The notes beneath the pieces are model-generated. The model searched no databases. It saw only the letters and a list, made by a program, of their open reading frames with translations, and was not told where the DNA came from. From Bifidobacteriaceae bacterium (lineage in GTDB: Bacteria > Actinomycetota > Actinomycetes > Actinomycetales > WQXJ01): DNA of 32,658 bases. The DNA lies in the NCBI GenBank assembly GCA_031257375.1, contig JAIROU010000314.1:1-32658 (forward strand). Direction: 5' to 3'. This document shows, piece after piece, positions 30,085 through 32,658 of the stretch (positions within the stretch are counted from its first letter, which is position 1; each line of letters begins with the position of its first letter). Position numbers and translations under genes: made by a program.

Positions 30085-31875
30085 ATGACCAGCACCCCGC
30101 CAGCCCCAGCCCGCCCGTCCAACAACGCTGACGGCGCCAACACGGTGTCCGATGCCGCCGCCGCCAGTCCCAGCCCCGCGGCGGGTTCCGGCCCCGCTCC
30201 CGACCAGGCGGGGGGTCGCGTCGGGAGTCCGCCCGCCCGCGCCGCCGCGCCCGATGCCGCCAGGCCCGTCCCCGCGCCCGGCCAGGCGGGGGGTGGCGGC
30301 CGGCGCCCGATCCGCCGCGCCCTGGTCTCGGTCTACGACAAGACCGGCCTGGACGGCTTGGCGCGGGCGTTGGGCGCGGCCGGGGTCGAGATCGTCTCGA
30401 CCGGATCGACGGCCCAGGCGATCGCCGCCGCCGGGGTCCGGGTCACCCCGGTCGAGCGGCTGACGGGCTTCCCCGAATGCCTCGACGGCCGGGTCAAGAC
30501 CCTCCATCCCAAGGTCCACGCCGGAATCCTGGCCGATCTGCGCCTGCCCGCCCACTCCCGGCAGCTGGAAGAACTCGGCATTGAGCCGTTCGACCTGGTG
30601 GTGGTCAACCTCTACCCGTTCGCGGCGACGGTGGCGAGCGGCGCGGCGGCGGACGAGTGCGTCGAGCAGATCGACATCGGCGGCCCGGCGATGGTCCGGG
30701 CGGCGGCCAAGAACCACCCCTCGGTCGCAATCGTGACCTCGCCGGAGCGTTACCCGGAGGTCGTCGCCGCGCTGGCGGGAGGCGGTTTCAGCCTCGCCCG
30801 GCGGCGCGAACTGGCCCGTGACGCCTTCATCCACACGGCCGACTACGACGTCGCCGTGGCGACCTGGATGAGCGCCGAGCTGGCCCCGGCCGAAGGCCTC
30901 CCGGCTTGGCGGGGCGCCACCTTCAAGCGGCTCGACACCCTGCGCTACGGCGAGAACCCGCACCAGGCGGCGGCCGTCTACGCCCAGGTCTCCGGCGGCG
31001 GCGCCGAGGCCGGCGCGGCCGGCGAGGGCGGCGGCTTGGCCCAGGCCGAACTGCTCAGCGGCAAGGCCATGAGCTTCAACAATTACGGCGACGCCGATGC
31101 CGCCCGCCGCGCCGTCCTCGACTTCGACCAGCCGGCGGTGGCGATCGTCAAACACGCCAATCCGTGCGGGATCGCCATCGGCGCCGACATCGCCGAGGCC
31201 CACCGCCTGGCCCACGCCTGCGACCCGCTGAGCGCCTTCGGCGGCGTCATAGCCGCCAACCGGACCGTCACCCTGGCGATGGCCGAGCAGGTCAAACCGA
31301 TTTTCACAGAGGTCATTGTGGCCCCCGGTTACGAACCGGCGGCGCTCGAACTGCTCAGCGCCAAGAAGACCCTGAGGATCCTCAGGCTGGCGCTCAACCC
31401 GCTGCCGGGATTGGAGTCCAAGCCGGTCTCCGGCGGGTTGCTGGTCCAAGAGCGCGACGCCTTCCAGGCCGCCGGCGACGACCCGGCCAACTGGCGCCTG
31501 GTCGCCGGACCGGCGGCCGACCCGGCCACCTGGGCCGATCTGGCCTTCGCCTGGAAGGCCTGCCGGGCGGTCAAGTCGAACGCCATCCTGCTGGCCCGCG
31601 GCGGCGCCTCGGTCGGCGTCGGCATGGGACAGGTGAACCGGGTGGACGCGGCCGAACTGGCCGTCAAGCGGGCCGGGGCCGGGCGAGCGCAAGGCGCGGC
31701 GGCGGCATCGGACGCCTTTTTCCCCTTCCCGGACGGGCTGGAAGTCCTGATCGGAGCGGGCGTCAAAGCGGTGGTCGAGCCGGGCGGCTCGATCCGGGAC
31801 CAGGCCGTCATCGAGGCGGCCGAGGCGGCCGGGGTGAGCCTCTACTTCACCGGCTCGCGGCACTTCTTCCACTGA
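30085..31875 (+). CDS. purH: Bifunctional AICAR formyltransferase/IMP cyclohydrolase (PurH)
   Basis: Encodes 596 residues and catalyses the last two steps to IMP. AGGAGG (30072-30077) supports ATG 30085. The cyclohydrolase (MGS-like) domain begins near residue 74 ([43 protein letters not shown]). The transformylase part contains [31 protein letters not shown] and VKHANPCG, where K356 and H357 are the expected catalytic pair, and ends FTGSRHFFH. The first ~73 residues are a Pro/Ala/Gly-rich extension with an imperfect repeat (PAPDQAGG and PAPGQAGG) absent from typical ~525-residue PurH proteins; its role is unknown, and a start after it is less likely given the good Shine-Dalgarno. A ZTP riboswitch precedes the gene. 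Confidence 0.95.
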   Translation: MTSTPPAPARPSNNADGANTVSDAAAASPSPAAGSGPAPDQAGGRVGSPPARAAAPDAARPVPAPGQAGGGGRRPIRRALVSVYDKTGLDGLARALGAAGVEIVSTGSTAQAIAAAGVRVTPVERLTGFPECLDGRVKTLHPKVHAGILADLRLPAHSRQLEELGIEPFDLVVVNLYPFAATVASGAAADECVEQIDIGGPAMVRAAAKNHPSVAIVTSPERYPEVVAALAGGGFSLARRRELARDAFIHTADYDVAVATWMSAELAPAEGLPAWRGATFKRLDTLRYGENPHQAAAVYAQVSGGGAEAGAAGEGGGLAQAELLSGKAMSFNNYGDADAARRAVLDFDQPAVAIVKHANPCGIAIGADIAEAHRLAHACDPLSAFGGVIAANRTVTLAMAEQVKPIFTEVIVAPGYEPAALELLSAKKTLRILRLALNPLPGLESKPVSGGLLVQERDAFQAAGDDPANWRLVAGPAADPATWADLAFAWKACRAVKSNAILLARGGASVGVGMGQVNRVDAAELAVKRAGAGRAQGAAAASDAFFPFPDGLEVLIGAGVKAVVEPGGSIRDQAVIEAAEAAGVSLYFTGSRHFFH

Positions 31876-31928
31876 CCGGCGGGGCGGGGGAGCGGCGGGA
31901 GAGCGGCGGGCGGGCGGGTTGGCCCGGA

Positions 31929-31934
31929 TATGCT
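31929..31934 (+). promoter_or_regulatory. -10 box of malate dehydrogenase gene
   Basis: TATGCT matches TANNNT 56 bases before the mdh ATG. No clear -35 is visible in the GC-rich sequence upstream. Confidence 0.45.
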
Positions 31935-31990
31935 TGAAGGCGGCATTGATGCCCAGAGATTGAAGACTCCACCAGAAGGAAATAAAGCTT

Positions 31991-32658
31991 ATGGCACGCA
32001 GCGGTAAAGCTACCGTCATCGGGGCTGGGTTCTACGGCTCCACCACCGCTCAGCGAATGGCTGAGTACGACATTTTTGACGAGGTGGTCCTGACCGACAT
32101 CCGGGACGGCTGGTCGGAGGGCCTGGCCCTGGACCTGAACTCGTCGCGGCCGATCGAGGGCTTCGAGACCAGGCTGGTCGGCAAGACCACCACCGCCGAC
32201 GGCCGGGGCTACGAGGTGATCGAGGACTCCGAGGTCGTGGTCGTGACCGCCGGGGTGCCGCGCAAGCCCGGCATGAGCCGGATGGACCTGCTGGGGGTCA
32301 ACGCCGGGATCGTCCGCGGCGTGGCCGAAAACATCGCCAAATACGCGCCCAACGCCGTCATCATAGTGGTGTCCAACCCGCTGGACGAGATGACCACCCT
32401 GGCCCAGATCGCCTCCGGCTTCCCGCACCACCGCGTCATGGGCCAGGCCGGCGTCCTCGACACCGCCCGCTTCACCTACTTCGTGGCCGACAAACTGGGC
32501 CTGCCGGTCGGCGCCGTCAAGACGCTGACCTTGGGCTCGCACGGCGACACCATGGTGCCGGTCGCCTCGGCCTGCACGGTCGAGATCAACGGCCAGACCA
32601 AGCTGTTGTCGGAGGTCTTGCCCCCGGCCGACATAGACGCCCTGGTCACGCGCGTGCG
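31991..32658 (+). CDS. mdh: Malate dehydrogenase, LDH-like type (3' end outside window)
   Basis: The first 222 codons are present from ATG 31991, preceded by AGAAGGAAA. It oxidises malate to oxaloacetate with NAD. The nucleotide-binding motif is GAGFYGS, followed by the acidic VVLTDI segment, AGVPRKPGMSRMDLL with the Arg pair that binds the dicarboxylic substrate, VSNPLDEMT, GQAGVLDTARF and the catalytic His in GSHGDTMVP. It is the LDH-like (type III) form, while most actinobacterial Mdh start with a TGAAGQIGY-type motif. Lactate dehydrogenase is less likely because of the PRKPGMSR loop. The position after purH fits actinobacterial gene order. Confidence 0.92.
   Translation, partial: MARSGKATVIGAGFYGSTTAQRMAEYDIFDEVVLTDIRDGWSEGLALDLNSSRPIEGFETRLVGKTTTADGRGYEVIEDSEVVVVTAGVPRKPGMSRMDLLGVNAGIVRGVAENIAKYAPNAVIIVVSNPLDEMTTLAQIASGFPHHRVMGQAGVLDTARFTYFVADKLGLPVGAVKTLTLGSHGDTMVPVASACTVEINGQTKLLSEVLPPADIDALVTRV

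Overview
The window is GC-rich DNA from an actinobacterium. This rests on GTG starts, TANNNT -10 boxes (two of them leaderless), and housekeeping genes in a typical actinobacterial order: a DUF6350 membrane protein, purN, purH and mdh. I cannot name a genus. Family assignments come from reading translations, not from database searches.

Layout: (1) 1-604 is the 3' end of a DUF6350 gene. (2) 605-~24850 looks like an accessory block separating DUF6350 from purN, which are usually adjacent. Its left edge is a broken beta-galactosidase paralogue (605-1104) that abuts the DUF6350 stop codon. Then on the plus strand come an intracellular beta-helix protein (1515-3491), a GH2 beta-galactosidase (3895-7065), a secreted GH95-like glycosidase (7172-10867), and a pair of surface proteins of WxL-like and DUF916-like type (11015-13042). 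A VapC fragment follows on the minus strand. A six-gene minus-strand operon then runs from 23342 down to 13448: sugar-binding lipoprotein, two CUT1 permeases, an unclassified large glycosidase-like protein, a GH78-like rhamnosidase and a ROK repressor. Four of its five junctions are tight or overlapping; a strong hairpin lies in the remaining one. The right part of the block is debris: an orphan Ig-like tail, a MITE-like element and a decayed IS1380 transposase. (3) 25080-32658 is mostly housekeeping: ferrochelatase, a small membrane protein, purN, a zinc-ribbon/beta-propeller membrane protein, purH behind a ZTP (pfl) riboswitch, and the start of malate dehydrogenase.

How it works together (inference): the block encodes capture, import and hydrolysis of a galactose/rhamnose/fucose-type complex glycan. 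Secreted GH95 and surface proteins act outside. The ABC importer, which has no ATPase gene here, brings in oligosaccharides. GH2, GH78, the unclassified enzyme and the beta-helix protein, all without signal peptides, would finish them in the cytoplasm. ROK is the likely repressor. The strongest unusual signal is a promoter-proximal module of about 40-45 bp (AT-rich box, spacer, GTTCCAA, Shine-Dalgarno, start codon) repeated in front of the GH2 gene, the dead GH2 paralogue and the importer operon. It suggests one regulon built by copying one leader.
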